Positions 25,399-37,300 are shown, counted from the stretch's first letter. The stretch is DNA of 64,000 nucleotides from Chamaelirium japonicum (GCA_947650365.1 OX393549.1:86544400-86608399), one strand, 5' to 3'. Program-made: numbers and translations. Notes: generated by a model from the sequence alone, not told the origin.

Positions 25399-26220
25399 TC
25401 GTTTTTTTATTTTTTGAGAAATCCCTTTCAGAGAATGAGGGGGGCTTTGGCCTGGACCCCTACCTGTTTATTAAAGAAGAAGAGGAGAAGGTTACACTTC
25501 ACGGGTTATTGTTACAGAGGTTCAAAAGAAAACTCCTGGCACCCGACGAAGTACAGGACGCCCATAGGTGAATCAACGACCTCGTCATGTAGATGACCCT
25601 ATCCGACGTCAAAGCCTTGTCCTGGAAGATCCTCCGGTTCCTCTCCAACCAGATCGACCATGAGTTCCCTATGGCTAGCATATCCCAGCCGCGGCGATCT
25701 GGACCCTTGAAGTGCCTATGTCGCCAAATCCCCCACAGCTTAGCGACGCTATCCGGAGCAGATCTGGAACCTAGGAGGCGAGTGAAATGAGCCCACACCA
25801 ACTTCAAGAAGTGACAACCCGGCAGTTGATGGTCGGTTGTCTCCTCCGCCCCGCCGCACAAGCCACAAGCTCGGTCAGACACCCCCGGGTGGTTTTTTGC
25901 AGCAGATTGACCTTCATGAGGATCATGTTCCAGAAGGTGAGAATCATGAAGATCTTCGTCTTGGGGGGGCATCTAGCCCGCCAGATCGCCTTGGCCGGTG
26001 GGCAGAAATTTCCTTTGAAGTTGAGGAACTGATAGCAACTCCAAACGAAAAAGGCTCCTGAGTTTGTCCACCGCCACCCCGGTGCATCGTGTGCCTTGGT
26101 CGACATGCGAGTTTCACATCCGGTTTGGCATCATCCTTTAGGTCATCCGACACTTTTTTTTGTAGCGTCTTGATTCTCAGTATAACTTGTCTCTTCAAGC
26201 TGCCATTACCAGAAGAAATA
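25399..26220 (-). pseudogene. LINE relic (-): zf-RVT region and 3' end
   Basis: On the minus strand the frame 26106-25804 reads SGAFFVWSCYQFLNFKG then PPKTKIFMILTFW, the plant zf-RVT block. After a frameshift near 25860 the frame 25972-25499 continues with CGLCGGAEETTDHQLPGC (Cys-His zinc motif) and WSIWLERNRRIFQDK, ending in the usual LINE C-terminus. A T-rich run at about 25400-25416 on + is the likely poly-A end. It is 5'-truncated. It splits Copia B between pre-integrase and integrase. Confidence 0.8.
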
Positions 26221-26339
26221 TTTTTGTTTTTGACATGTGTCCTTTGAGGAAGAGTTCTCGATTGCCCTTCCAGGCATCAAGCTCTATCTCTTCTGCGTAC
26301 TCCTTTGGAATTAGTTCATTATATTTGGACTTCTCCGTG

Positions 26340-26646
26340 TTATTCAATAAATGATTAAAAATATTATTTGTTATTTATTGCTGACTATTTCAAATATTCT
26401 TGGATTTTTCATATGCATTTTAAATATGGATCATTATCATATTTTTGCAAAATTTAAGTTTCATGTTGAGAATCTCTTTTTTCATGCAAAATTAAATCCT
26501 TGCAAATTGGAGGTGGGGAATACGGGAATACTCGTCACTAGAATAAGGCTCAACATTTTTTTATCTCAACATGGCATCTCTCATTGTCTATCGTGTCCCT
26601 ATACTCTTGACAAAATGGAACAAAAACATAGACCCGTTGTTGACAC
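26340..26646 (+). pseudogene. Copia B: integrase core remnant
   Basis: One frame reads FAKFKFHVENLFF and then FLSQHGISHCLSCPYT..KMEQKHRPVVDT, the degenerate form of the Copia integrase block that holds the catalytic Glu (GIxHxxSCPYTxxxNGxxERKHR). It stops abruptly at the MITE at 26647. Confidence 0.75.
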
Positions 26647-27064
26647 TAGGGGGTGGCAATGGGTCGTGTCGTGTCGGGTTGGTGTCGTGTCCAAAACCCC
26701 TAGACCCTGACCCGAGCCGTTTAACTAATCGTGTCTAGATCCTAAACCCGTACCTGACCCACTAATAAACAGGTAGACCCGATAAGACCCGTTTACCATC
26801 CGGATCTATTCAGTTAACCCGATCCGACCCAATCCGACTCGACTTGATCTGACCCGAAAGACCCGCTGGTATTATATATTATAGTATCGGATTGTTTGGT
26901 CAAGCCATGTGTCGTGATCCCGGGTCTATCGTGTCCAGACCCTAAACCCGGACCCGGCCCGTTTATTAAATGGGTCTATCGTGTCGACCCGTTTACGACC
27001 CGAACCCGTTTAGCCCTGACCCAGACCCGCTAACTTCGTGTCAGGTCCGAAATTGCCAGCCCTA
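26647..27064. mobile_element. Non-autonomous hAT element (MITE), GGGTC-rich body, copy 2
   Basis: 418 bp, ends TAGGGGGTGGCAAT and, inward from the right, TAGGGCTGGCAAT. It is clearly the same family as 24057. Flanking 8-mers (GTTGACAC and GCTATGGG) do not match, and Copia B lacks its integrase C-terminus exactly here, so one flank was probably deleted after insertion. About 50 bp of the body are replaced by a 30-bp foreign segment (26890-26919). Confidence 0.82.
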
Positions 27065-28186
27065 GCTATGGGTGATGAATTCAATGCTTTTAAAAAATAT
27101 GGCACATGGTCTCTTGTGGAGTGCTCCCCTTCTACGAATGTCCTTTCAATAAATGGGTGTACAAACTTTTAAAAAATTCGGATGATTCTATTGAGTTGTA
27201 TATGGCTCAACTTGTCGAAATGAGTATCATCAACAAGAGGGCATTGACTATACTGAAACATTTAGTTTGGTGAAGAAGTGTTTCAGCTTCGATCATCTTT
27301 CACATTATGGATTAAAATTAACACACGGGGCTTGGTTTCATCGGTTCTGTGACTATCTTGAGGACTTGGGCTTTACGGGTTCTCGTGTTGATCACTCCCT
27401 TTTCAGATATCATCGTCATGTCATTATCGTGTTACTATGATCGATCTATGTGGATGACATTTTGTTCACTGACAATAGAGTCGCAACTTCTCAAACTCAT
27501 CAACAATTTAGGGAGATTCTTCACCATGAAGGTTCTTGGCAACTTACACTATTTTCTGGGTCTCGAAGCTATGTTCAAAAAAAGTATGATACAGATCTTC
27601 TTCAGCGTATCGACATGTTTGATCTAAACCATGCTCTTCTTCGATTGCTAGTGGACAGAAAATGGGTCCGTCTAAGTAAGATCGTCTTTCTGATCTAACT
27701 GACTTTCGTACTATGTTCGGAGCTATGCAATATTTAACCTCAACTTGACCAGATCTATCTTATGCTGTTAATCAGGTTTGTCAATACATGCATTGTCCTA
27801 ATACCACCCATTGGACCGTGGTTACGCGTTTATTGCGATATGTCAAAGAATCCTTTGATCATCATAGTCTCTTCTTTCAATCTGGATCTTTGCGCTTGGA
27901 AGCTTATTCCGATACTGATTAAGCTGACAGTGCACTTGACAGGCGATCCAGCAATTGGACGATATCGTGTCTATTTGAGATATAATCTCATTTTTGTGGG
28001 GTGCCAAGAGACAACCTACCTTTTCTTGCAAAGACGGTGGCGGAAATCTCTTGGTTTCGTTCTCCGATGAAAGATCTTCATTGTTTCTTATCCAAGCCAA
28101 TCATTTGGTGCGACAACAATAGTTCCATCTCCCTCGCCTCCATTTATGAATTTCATGCGCGCACAAAACATTTGGAAGTTGACAAC
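27065..28186 (+). pseudogene. Copia B: reverse transcriptase and start of RNase H
   Basis: It begins with MGDEFNAFKKYGTWSLVE, the standard RT entry, and retains the catalytic loop YVDDILF near 27450-27470 and WCDNNSSISLAS and HARTKHLEVDN of RNase H near 28110-28186. Numerous stops and frame changes occur between. Copia C is inserted directly after the VDN codons. Confidence 0.8.
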
Positions 28187-28327
28187 TGTTAGGAGATGAC
28201 GGCTAGGGTTTGGAGAGGAATAGAATGCTCTCTATTGAGAGACTCAAGCCCAATATATTTGTACATGTATGACCATACAACCCGACCCGACTGTACATGT
28301 AACACGACCCATCTCTATACATTAACA
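28187..28327 (-). repeat. Copia C 3' LTR
   Basis: 141 bp, TGTTAGGAGATG..CATTAACA on +. It is adjoined by the polypurine tract. Confidence 0.93.
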
Positions 28328-28342
28328 CTCCCCCTCAACCTC
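28328..28342 (-). promoter_or_regulatory. Copia C polypurine tract
   Basis: GAGGTTGAGGGGGAG on the minus strand sits flush against the 3' LTR. Confidence 0.75.
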
Positions 28343-29280
28343 ACGGTGGATCATGAACCGAGAGTTTGCCGATAAAGTGCCGGAAGCGAGCAATCGTAAG
28401 GGCATTCGTCAGAAAGTCAGCAGTCTGCTCCGATGATGAAATGAATGGTAAGGAGATGGTGTGGTCGAGAAACTCCTGGCGAACATAATGACAATTAATC
28501 AACCTCAATATGTTTTGTTCGCTCGTGGAAGACCGGGTTGCTAGCAATCTGAATAGCACTCTGGTTGTCACAGAAGAGAGGCGTGGGCCCGGATATCACA
28601 ACTCCCAAGTCGAGCAGAAGGTGGCGAAGCCAGACAATCTCTGCGGTGGTGAAAGTCATAGCCCTGTATTCGACTTCGGTGCTGGAGCGAGCAACAGACT
28701 CCTGTTTCTTGCTGCGCCATGAAATAAGCGAATCACCTAGAAACACACAGTATCCTGTAGTAGAGCGGCGAGTGGCTACATCTCCTGCCCAATCTGTATC
28801 GGAGTAGGCACGCAGCACCAACGGAGAGGTGGAGGAAAACAGTAGTGAACGGGTGATGGTGCCTCGGAGGTAGCGGATAATCCGAAGGACAACTGTATAG
28901 TGAACGGAACGTGGAGCCTGAACAAACTGACTGACAATGCCAACAGCATGGGCAATGTCTGGCCGGGTCATAGTGAGATAGACGAGCATCCCAACCAGCC
29001 TCGGGCAGCGGGAGACATCCTGGAGCGGCTCACCATATGTAGCTAGAAGCTTCAAATTAAGCTCCATGGGTGTGTCAGCAGTGCGAGAGTCAGTAAGAGC
29101 AGCATCAGCAAAGATGATGGAGATGTACTTTTGCTGGGAGACCAACAGACCATGAGCTGACCTGGCAATCTTGAGGCTCAAAAAGTAGCAAAGAGAGCCC
29201 AGATCTTTCATCTCAAACTGACTCTGGAGGTGATGCTGAAGGGATGCTATGGTGGCACTGTCATCCCCAGTGATGATCAT
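28341..29280 (-). pseudogene. Copia C: RT C-terminal part and RNase H
   Basis: Frame 29280-28495 reads ITGDDSATIASLQHHLQ, FEMKDLGSLCYFL and RPDIAHAVG (RT C-terminus), then AYSDTDWAGD, STEVEYRAM and LFCDNQSAIQIA (RNase H). A frameshift near 28530 leads to frame 28571-28341, which holds the end of RNase H (SEQTADFLTNAL). Confidence 0.88.
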
Positions 29281-29771
29281 ATCATCACATAGAGAAGAAG
29301 AATGACAATACCATGACCGGAGAAGCGAGTGAACATGGTATAATCGGAGTGACGCTCAACAAACCCGGTGGCCAGGACTGCACTACGGAATCGCTCAAAC
29401 CAGGCACGAGGGGCCTGCTTGAGCTCATAGATGGCTCCGCGCAAACGACACACGTGCCCTGGAGGAACTGAAACACCCGGAGGAGAAGCCATGTAGACTT
29501 TCTCGGAGAGGTCACCATGGAGGAACGCATTGGTGACATCCATCTGATGGAGAGGCCACCATCGAGCAGCTGCCACAGCTAAGAGGATACGCACAGTAGT
29601 CATCCGAGCAACTTGAGCAAACGTCTCCTCGTAATCAATCCCATACTCCTGGGAGAAGCCACAGGCAACGAGGCGAGCCTTGTGCCGCTCAATGGATCCG
29701 TCAGGTCGTGTCTTGACCTTGAATATCCACTTGCAGCTAACAGGCACCACACCTGAGGGACAAGGCACCAA
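29277..29771 (-). pseudogene. Copia C: RT N-terminal part
   Basis: It contains CKWIFKVKTRPDGSIERHKA, YGIDYEETFAQVA, MDVTNAFLHGDL and APRAWFERF, ending LLLYVMI where the YVDD loop begins and a frameshift switches to the next segment. It follows a single in-frame stop at 29775-29777. Confidence 0.88.
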
Positions 29772-29774
29772 ATC

Positions 29775-30686
29775 CTATGTCTGGGTCTGCTGAAAAGCCT
29801 TAAACTCAACTGACAAGGCTTGCCGCCACTCTGGATGTAAAGCTGCATCACGGTACGATTGGGGCTCCCGGTGGGTGTGTATAGCAGTAAGAAAAGCCTG
29901 ATAAGATGGCGAATAGGAGGCAATGGCAGAGTAGCCAGAGAAGTCAGGAGAGTCAGAGGAAAAAGCAGAGTAGCCAAACCTGTCAGGAGAGTAGTTACAT
30001 CTGTCCGGAGGGTGATGTTCGCACGCTGGGTAGCGTCGAACAGGAGCAGGATCCACGACCGGGAAGGAGGAGGCAGCAGCATCAGGCGAGGGAGTACCAG
30101 TGTGAACCGAGTCTAGAGGAGGAGGAGTTGCAGACCGACGAACATAGACACGAGTAACAGGTGGTGGTGGAGGTGTCGAGGAAGACGGAGGAGGTGGTGG
30201 CGGTGGTGGTGGAGGTGGTGGGGAAGATGGAGGTAGAGTAGGCATGGATGGGACAACAGAAAACGGGGGTAGAACGGGGATGTGGAGATATGATGAAGGC
30301 GAGGAGGGTGACACAGGAGGAAAGAAAAGATCCCGAGACTCAGGAAAAAAGTACAGAACATCCTTAACAAAGGAAACATAATAGGAGACACGGATCCGAC
30401 GAGCCAAGGGATCGTAACACCGATATCCCTTGTGCTCTTGACTGAGCCCCAAGTGAACACACCTAACAGACCTTGCAGAGAGTTTGGTGCGCTCATGGGA
30501 AGGAAGAAGAATGAAGCACGTGCAGCCAAATGTGCGAAGAAGAGAGTAATCAGGTGGGCTGGAGTGGAGGCGCTCATATGGGGTGGCACCGTACTGAGCA
30601 GACAACGGAGTTATATTGATGAGGTGGACATCCGTCATGATAGCTTCAGCCCAGTAGGAGTGAGAAACAGACACAGAGAGAAGCAA
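29775..30686 (-). pseudogene. Copia C: integrase C-terminal region and proline-rich linker
   Basis: Integrase end (SYWAEAIMTDVHLIN, FGCTCFILLP, CVHLGLS) followed by a strongly Pro-rich linker (about residues 120-180) between integrase and RT. Long proline tracts in this linker occur in several plant Copia lineages. Confidence 0.82.
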
Positions 30687-30785
30687 GGCTTGTGCAGTCT
30701 CAAGGACATGACGATGCTTGCGTTCGGCAACGCCGTTCTACTCATGGGTGTGGAGATATGACTGCTGGTGAAAAGTGCCGTGAGA

Positions 30786-32276
30786 CTAAAGAATCTCATG
30801 CATCTCAGATGAGAGATACTCCTTGGCACAATCAGACCGAAAGGTCTTGATGCACCGATCAAACTGAGTGTGTATCATAGTGGTGAATCTCCTAAAGATA
30901 TGAGGGACTTCAGATCGATGACGCATAAGATAAACCCAGGTGCACCTAGAATAGTCATCGATAAAACACACATAGTACATGTAACCCAAAATAGATGCAA
31001 CAGGAGCAGGACCCCAAATGTCCGAGTGTACTAAATCAAATAAAGCATCAGATTGGGAAGCACTAGCAGAGAATGGAAGAGCTAGATGCTTTGCCAGTCT
31101 ACAACTCGTACACACAGAGAGGGGGGAGAAGGACGCTCGACCCAAAGCTCTTGAACGGAATACGCTTTTGAGTCGATCACTCGATATATGACCTAACCTT
31201 CTGTGCCACAGGTCGGCATCAGAGGTAACAGACATGACAGACGCAACAGGAACAAAAGACACATATAGATGGTCCAACTGGTAAAGTCCTCCTGCTCTAC
31301 GGCCCAGCCTAATCCTCTGACCCGTCCGTGAATCCTGCACAACACAAACAGAAGGGGTGAAGGTAACAGTCAGGCCAGAGACGCAAAGAGAACTGATAGA
31401 GATCAGAGTAATGTTAAGAAGGGGGGCATGATGAACATGGGGTAGGGTCAGGCGACCAGAAGGGTCAGAGGTGGTAGTGATGGATCCACATTGCGAAATA
31501 GGGATGAGAGTCCCATCCGCAGTGCGAACCTCCTGGTGGGTGGTAGTAGGAGAACAGTCCGTGAGGACAGTGGAGTCAAAGGTGAGGTGACAGGAGGTAC
31601 CCGAATCGAAGATCCATGGAGCATTAGTACTAGAGGTGGTAGACAAGTCGTGAGCAGTCGCAGAGCCGGTGGAGGCTAGGTGGCGAAGAAGGAGCTCCTC
31701 GAGGCACTGAAGACGGTCCGGCTCAGGCTGAGAAGGTGTTGTGGCAGAAGTGGGGAGCGTCAAGGCCTCTACAGTAGTCGTTGTACCACCAAAGTGGCGG
31801 AAGGAGGATGAACCACATCCACGGCTCTGTCCACTTTGACCGCCGCATCGATCGTCATGGGAAGTCGAAGCCCGGCATAGAACTCTTTCATCCGGACCCC
31901 AACGGGGGTTGCGTGGAGGACATGTAGGGCATTCGCGCTTCATGTGTCCGGGCTCTTTGCAGTAGTGACAGAAGACAGCCTCATCGGAGAACCCGACCGT
32001 CAGGACAGTGTTGGAGCTAGGAGCAAGTAGAGGAGGACGAGCGCCCTGAGTCTGAAGGCGGGTCTCCTCATTGACCAAGGCGAGTAGAGCATCCTCTAGC
32101 CGAGGGAGTGGCTCACGGTGCAGGAGCTGAGCAGCGATGAGAGCAAAGTCCAGCCGAAACGCTACCAGGAACTGGTGCAGGTGGCCCTCATCGAGATAGC
32201 GCTGGAAATCTCGAGAGCGGGGGCAAGCACACTGCTCCAGGATCAGGGATTCTAGCTCATGCCAGTATGCACTCAT
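30786..32276 (-). pseudogene. Copia C: Gag C-terminus, protease and integrase core
   Basis: 496 residues. Gag ends with knuckle CHYCKEPGHMKREC near residue 102. Protease IFDSGTSCHL lies near 223. Pre-integrase DLWHRRLGH lies near 353, and then the integrase core HSDIWGPAPV, DDYSRCTWVY and FRSDCAKEYLS. Frame 32765-32310 is the Gag N-terminus in the same phase, separated by one stop. Two stops close the core before the next segment. Confidence 0.87.
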
Positions 32277-32309
32277 CTGACTGAAGAAATCCTGAATCGT
32301 GCACTCCCC

Positions 32310-32765
32310 CTAACGTGCAGACTGCAAGTCACAGATAAGTTGATGCCGGCGTGCATCGCCGCGCGGGAGAAATCGGTCCCAGAGATACTCCCACATTGCG
32401 CACGCTGTAGGAAGGCGGCCGATGGGAGCAAGGAGCGGACGAGCAACAGAGTCCAGGAGATAGGCCTGGATGGCCTGATCGTGATGTCGCCATGTAAGAG
32501 CAGCAGCCGTGGCTGTGGTGAGAGTAGTCGGGACAGTAGCAGTCGTAGCAGAGGACGCGGCACTGCTGATGACAGAGGAGGAGCCGGAGAGGACAGCTGG
32601 AGGAGGATCATCACCGGTGATGTGACCCCACAGATCACGACTGGAGAGCACTGCCTCGACGGTGAGTGACCAATCAGGCCAGTCGCTGGCCGATGACAAC
32701 TGAAAGGCGATCACCTTCAGCGGTGGAGAGATCGCAACGATGGATGGCACGGCAAGAGAAGCCAT
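32310..32765 (-). pseudogene. Copia C: Gag N-terminal part
   Basis: 151 residues from MASLAVPS, including DWPDWSLTVEAVLSSRDLW, the W-rich N-terminal Gag block, and MWEYLWDRFLPRGDARRHQL. It ends at a stop 11 codons before the next in-phase segment. The start is the first Met after the G-rich leader. Confidence 0.85.
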
Positions 32766-32779
32766 GGAGGAGGCTCAAC

Positions 32780-33260
32780 AGAGGTTATCGAGCGAAGAAA
32801 AGGGGGCGGATGGATTGAGGGAAGGGGTGGGAGGGCCGATCGGGTGAAGGAGGAGGGGTCGGGGGGTAGAGGAAGGGGGGGCCGGGGGGCTGTCGGGTGA
32901 AGGAAGGGGGGTCCAGGGGGGTAGAGGAGGAGGGGTCGGGGGCTGTCGGGCGACGGAAGGGGGGTCGGGGGGTGGAGGAGGGGGGGTTGGGCGGGTGGAG
33001 GAGGGGGGTTGGGTGGAGGAAGGGGGGGTCGGGGGGTGGAGGAGGGGGGCCGGGGACTGTCGGGCGGTGGAAGGGGGTCGAGGGGTAGAGGACGGGGCTG
33101 GGCGGGGTGGGCAGGTGGAGGAGGGGGGTCGGGCGGGTGGAAGAAGGGGGGGCTGTCTGGTGGGTAAGGAGGAGGGGCGGGGGGGGGGGGGGGGGGGGCT
33201 GATCGGGTGAAGGGAGGAGGGGGGGCCGATCGGGTGAAGGGAGGCCGGAGGGGAGGTGCT
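32780..33260 (-). repeat. GC-rich minisatellite in the Copia C 5' leader
   Basis: On + this is a run of variants of GGAGGAGGGGGGTCGGG over about 480 bp, including a G homopolymer near 33179-33198. On the element's sense strand it is C-rich. It lies between the primer site and gag. Frames across it are artefacts. Confidence 0.9.
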
Positions 33261-33307
33261 GCCGGAGGGGGAAGACCGTCGTTGTCGTCGCCGCGCTGGA
33301 GAACCCT

Positions 33308-33322
33308 AGAGCTCTGATACCA
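33308..33322 (-). promoter_or_regulatory. Copia C primer-binding site
   Basis: TGGTATCAGAGCTCT on the minus strand directly adjoins the 5' LTR end, again the initiator-Met primer type. Confidence 0.9.
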
Positions 33323-33463
33323 TGTTAGGAGATGACGGCTAGGGTTTGGAGAGGAATAGAATGCTCTCTTTTGAGGGACTCAAGCCCAATATATATGTAC
33401 ATGTATGACCATACAACCCGACCCGACTGTACATGTAACCCGACCCATCTCTATACATTAACA
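33323..33463 (-). repeat. Copia C 5' LTR
   Basis: 141 bp partner of 28187-28327. Confidence 0.93.
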
Positions 33464-33610
33464 ACAACCATTATGTTCGGGAGAAGATGGTTGACAAAGA
33501 GTTGGATGTTCGATAGACTTTTACTGAAGTTCAAGCTATCGACATCTTTACTAAAGGGCTCTCTACTTCTCGATTTCAGAAGTTGACAGGCAAGCTAATG
33601 GTTTACAAAC
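33464..33610 (+). pseudogene. Copia B: RNase H C-terminal end
   Basis: It continues from 28186 after Copia C: HYVREKMVDKELDV, a stop, then [19 protein letters not shown], the usual Copia C-terminal block (DxxTKxLxxxxFxxLxxKL). The (TA)n tract begins about 30 bp later. Confidence 0.8.
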
Positions 33611-33636
33611 TACTCTTCCACATTTTCAAGTATTTT

Positions 33637-33987
<351 letters not shown>

Positions 33988-34194
33988 CCCAGAGATTTTT
34001 ATGACATGGGAGACAAGGATGCGGGGGTCGTCGATGATGATTTGGATGCATACCAGAATGATGAGATAATCATTGTCGACGCAGTGCACGACGAAAATGA
34101 AGATGTCGACAATATAAACTGGACAGCGAATGCAGATCAAATAATAGAAGAGGGAAGTGATGAGAGTGACAGAGATGAGACAGAAAATGACTAG
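33988..34194 (+). pseudogene. Inverted ectopic copy of the TNP2 C-terminal exon
   Basis: On + this reads RDFYDMGDKDAGVVDDDLDA, an acidic tail and a stop (34192-34194). It is the reverse complement of 41990-42186, where the native TNP2 end lies. The similarity starts at CCCAGAGATTTTT and runs on into the flanking minisatellite. Unlike the native copy it has no frameshift. It has no promoter or upstream exons here. Confidence 0.8.
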
Positions 34195-34384
34195 ACCGTA
34201 TGTAAATCAAATTGTTTCATATTTAAATCAAATTGTTTCATATATAAATCATATTGTTTCATATGTATATCATATTGTTTCATATGTAAATCATACCGTT
34301 TCACCGATTCATATATAAATCATACCGTTTCATATGTAAATCATACCGTTTCACCGATTTATGATCCGATCGATTCACCGATTT
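34195..34384. repeat. Short minisatellite (ATATGTAAATCATA-TTGTTTC type)
   Basis: Degenerate repeats of about 20-22 bp linking the TNP2 tail to the 181-bp array. The inverted counterpart is at about 41820-41990, and similar repeats lie at 41060-41270. Confidence 0.8.
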
Positions 34385-37300
34385 AGAGTCTAAGTGTTGG
34401 AAAATCATAAGTTAGCATGTTTCGGATATGAAATAGGTTTGGATTCGATCCGATCGTCATCGGATCGGCATCCGACAATTCGAAGTTCGAATTATTCCGT
34501 ATTTTGGACTTGCGAGCGGGTTCTAATTGGATATTTGACCAATTTACGATCCGATTCACCGATTTAGAGTCTAAGTGTTGGAAAATCATAAGTTAGCGTG
34601 TTTCGGATATGAAATAGGTTTGGATTCGATCGGATCGTCATCGGATCGGCATCCGATAATTCGAACTTGGAATTATTCCGTATTTCGGACTTGTGAGCGG
34701 GTTATAATTGGATATTTGACCAATTTACGATCCGATTCACCGATTTAGAGTCTAAGTGTTGGAAAATCATAACTTAGCGTGTTTCGGATATGAAATAGGT
34801 TTGGATTCGATCGGATCGTCATCGGATCGGCATCCGATAATTCGAAGTTGGAATTATTCAGTATTTCGGACTTGCGAGCGGGTTCTAATTGGATATTTGA
34901 CCAATTTACGCTCCGATTCATCGATTTAGAGTCTAAGGGTTGGAAAATCATAAGTTAGCGTGTTTCGGATATGAAATAGGTTTGGATTCGATCCGATCGT
35001 CATCGAATCGGCATCCGATAATTCGAAGTTGGAATTATTCCGTATTTCGGACTTGCGAGCGGGTTCTAATTGGATATTTGACCAATTTACGATCCGATTC
35101 ACCGATTTAGAGTCTAAGTGTTGGAAAATCATAAGTTAGCGTGTTTCGGATATGAAATAGGTTTGGATTCGATCGAATCGTCATCGGATCGGCATCCGAT
35201 AATTCGAAGTTGGAATTATTCCGTATTTCAGACTTGCGAGCGGGTTATAATTGGATATTTGACTAATTTACGATCTGATTCACCGATTTAGAGTCTAAGT
35301 GTTAGAAAATCATAACTTAGCGTGTTTCGGATATGAAATAGGTTTGGATTCGATCGGATCGTCATCGGATCGGCATCCGATAATTCAAACTTAGAATTAT
35401 TCCGTATTTCGGACTTGCGAGCGCGTTCTAATTGGATATTTGACCAATTTACGCTCCGATTCACCGATTTAGAGTCTAAGTGTTGGAAAATCATAAGTTA
35501 GCGTGTTTCGGATATGAAATAGGTTTGGATTCGATCTGATCGTTATCGGATCGGCATCCGATAATTCGAAGTTGGAATTATTCTGTATTTCGGACTTGCG
35601 AGCGGGTTCTAATTGGATATTTGACCAATTTACGATCTGATTCACCGATTTAGAGTCTAAGTGTTGGAAAATCATAAGTTAGCGTGTTTCGGATATGAAA
35701 TAGGTTTGGATTCGATCGGATCGTCATCGGATCGGCATCCGATAATTCGAAGTTGGAATTATTCCGTATTTCGGACTTGCGAGCGGGTTATAATTGGATA
35801 TTTGACCAATTTACGATCCGATTCATCGATTTAGAGTCTAAGTGTTGGAAAATCATAACTTAGTGTGTTTCGGATATGAAATAGGTTTGGATTCGATCGG
35901 ATCGTCATCGGATCGGCATCCGATAATTCAAAGTTGGAATTATTCTGTATTTCGGACTTGCGAGCGGGTTCTAATTGGATATTTGACCAATTTACGCTCC
36001 GATTCACCGATTTAGAGTCTAAGTGTTGGAAAATCATAAGTTAGCGTGTTTCGGATATGAAATAGGTTTGGATTCGATCCGATCGTCATCGGATCGGCAT
36101 CCGATAATTCGAAGTTGGAATTATTCCGTATTTCGGACTTGCGAGCGGGTTCTAATTGGATATTTGACCAATTTACGATCCGATTCACCGATTTTGAGTC
36201 TAAGTGTTGGAAAATCATATGTTAGCGTGTTTCGGATATGAAATAGGTTTGGATTCGATCGGATCGTCATCGGATCGGCATCCGATAATTCGAAGTTGGA
36301 ATTATTCCGTATTTCGGACTTCCGAGCGGGTTATAATTGGATATTTGACCAATTTACGATCCGATTCACCGATTTAGAGTCTAAGTGTTGGAAAATCATA
36401 ACTTAGCGTGTTTCGGATATGAAATAGGTTTGGATTCGATCGGATCGTCATCGGATCGGCATCCGATAATTCGAAGTTGGAATTATTCAGTATTTCGAAC
36501 TTGCGAGCGGGTTCTAATTGGATATTTGACCAATTTACGCTCTGATTCACCGATTTAGAGTCTAAGTGTTGGAAAATCATAAGTTAGCGTGTTCCGGATA
36601 TGAAATAGGTTTGGATTCGATCCGATCGTCATCGGATCGGCATCCGATAATTCGAAGTTGGAATTATTTTGTATTTCGGACTTGCGAGCGGGTTCTAATT
36701 GGATATTTGACCAATTTACGATCTGATTCACTGATTTAGAGTCTAATTGTTGGAAAATCATAACTTAGCGTGTTTCGGATATGAAATAGGTTTGGATTCG
36801 ATCGGATCGTCATCGGATCGGCATCCGATAATTCGAAGTTGGAATTATTCCGTATTTCGGACTTGCGAGCGGGTTATAATTGGATATTTGACCAATTTAC
36901 GATCCGATTCACCGATTTAGAGTCTAAGTGTTGGAAAATCATAAGTTAGCGTGTTTCAGATATGAAATAGGTTTGGATTCGATCGGATCGTCATCGGATC
37001 GGCATCCGATAATTCGAACTTGGAATTATTCCGTATTTCGGACTTGCGAGCACGTTCTAATTGGATATTTGACCAATTTACGCTCCGATTCACCGATTTA
37101 GAGTCTAAGTGTTGGAAAATCATAACTTAGCGTGTTTCGGATATGAAATAGGTTTGGATTCGATCCGATCGTCATCGGATCGGCATCCGATAATTCGAAG
37201 TTGGAATTATTCCGTATTTAGGACTTGCGAGCGGGTTCTAATTGGATATTTGACCAATTTACGATCCGATTCACCGATTTTGAGTCTAAGTGTTGGAAAA

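Larger units (their letters stand above)
28182..33468 (-). mobile_element. Ty1/Copia LTR retrotransposon C (28187-33463) with duplication ACAAC
   Basis: 5277-bp minus-strand element with short LTRs of 141 bp (28187-28327 and 33323-33463) that differ at about four positions, and a perfect 5-bp duplication ACAAC at 28182-28186 and 33464-33468. It lies inside the RNase H codons of Copia B. The sense order is gag, CCHC, protease, integrase, proline-rich linker, RT, RNase H. The polyprotein has in-frame stops at 32310-32312, 30786-30788, 30738-30740 and 29775-29777, plus frameshifts near 29278 and 28530. It is therefore inactive, although the LTR similarity suggests a fairly recent insertion. Confidence 0.93.
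24535..33610 (+). mobile_element. Ancient Ty1/Copia element B (+), heavily decayed and nested into
   Basis: Pieces of one Copia element occur in order on +: primer site 24778, protease near 25060-25170, pre-integrase 25170-25390, integrase core 26340-26646, RT 27065-28150, RNase H to 28186 and on from 33464 to about 33610. Three insertions interrupt it: a minus-strand LINE (25399-26220), a hAT MITE (26647-27064) and Copia C (28187-33463). Most of gag and the integrase C-terminus are missing, and every frame is broken. Neither LTR was identified with confidence. Confidence 0.75.

Noticed and set aside
26639..27072. 8-bp duplication for the second GGGTC-rich MITE
   Set aside because: Flanking GTTGACAC and GCTATGGG do not match; I report the element without a duplication.
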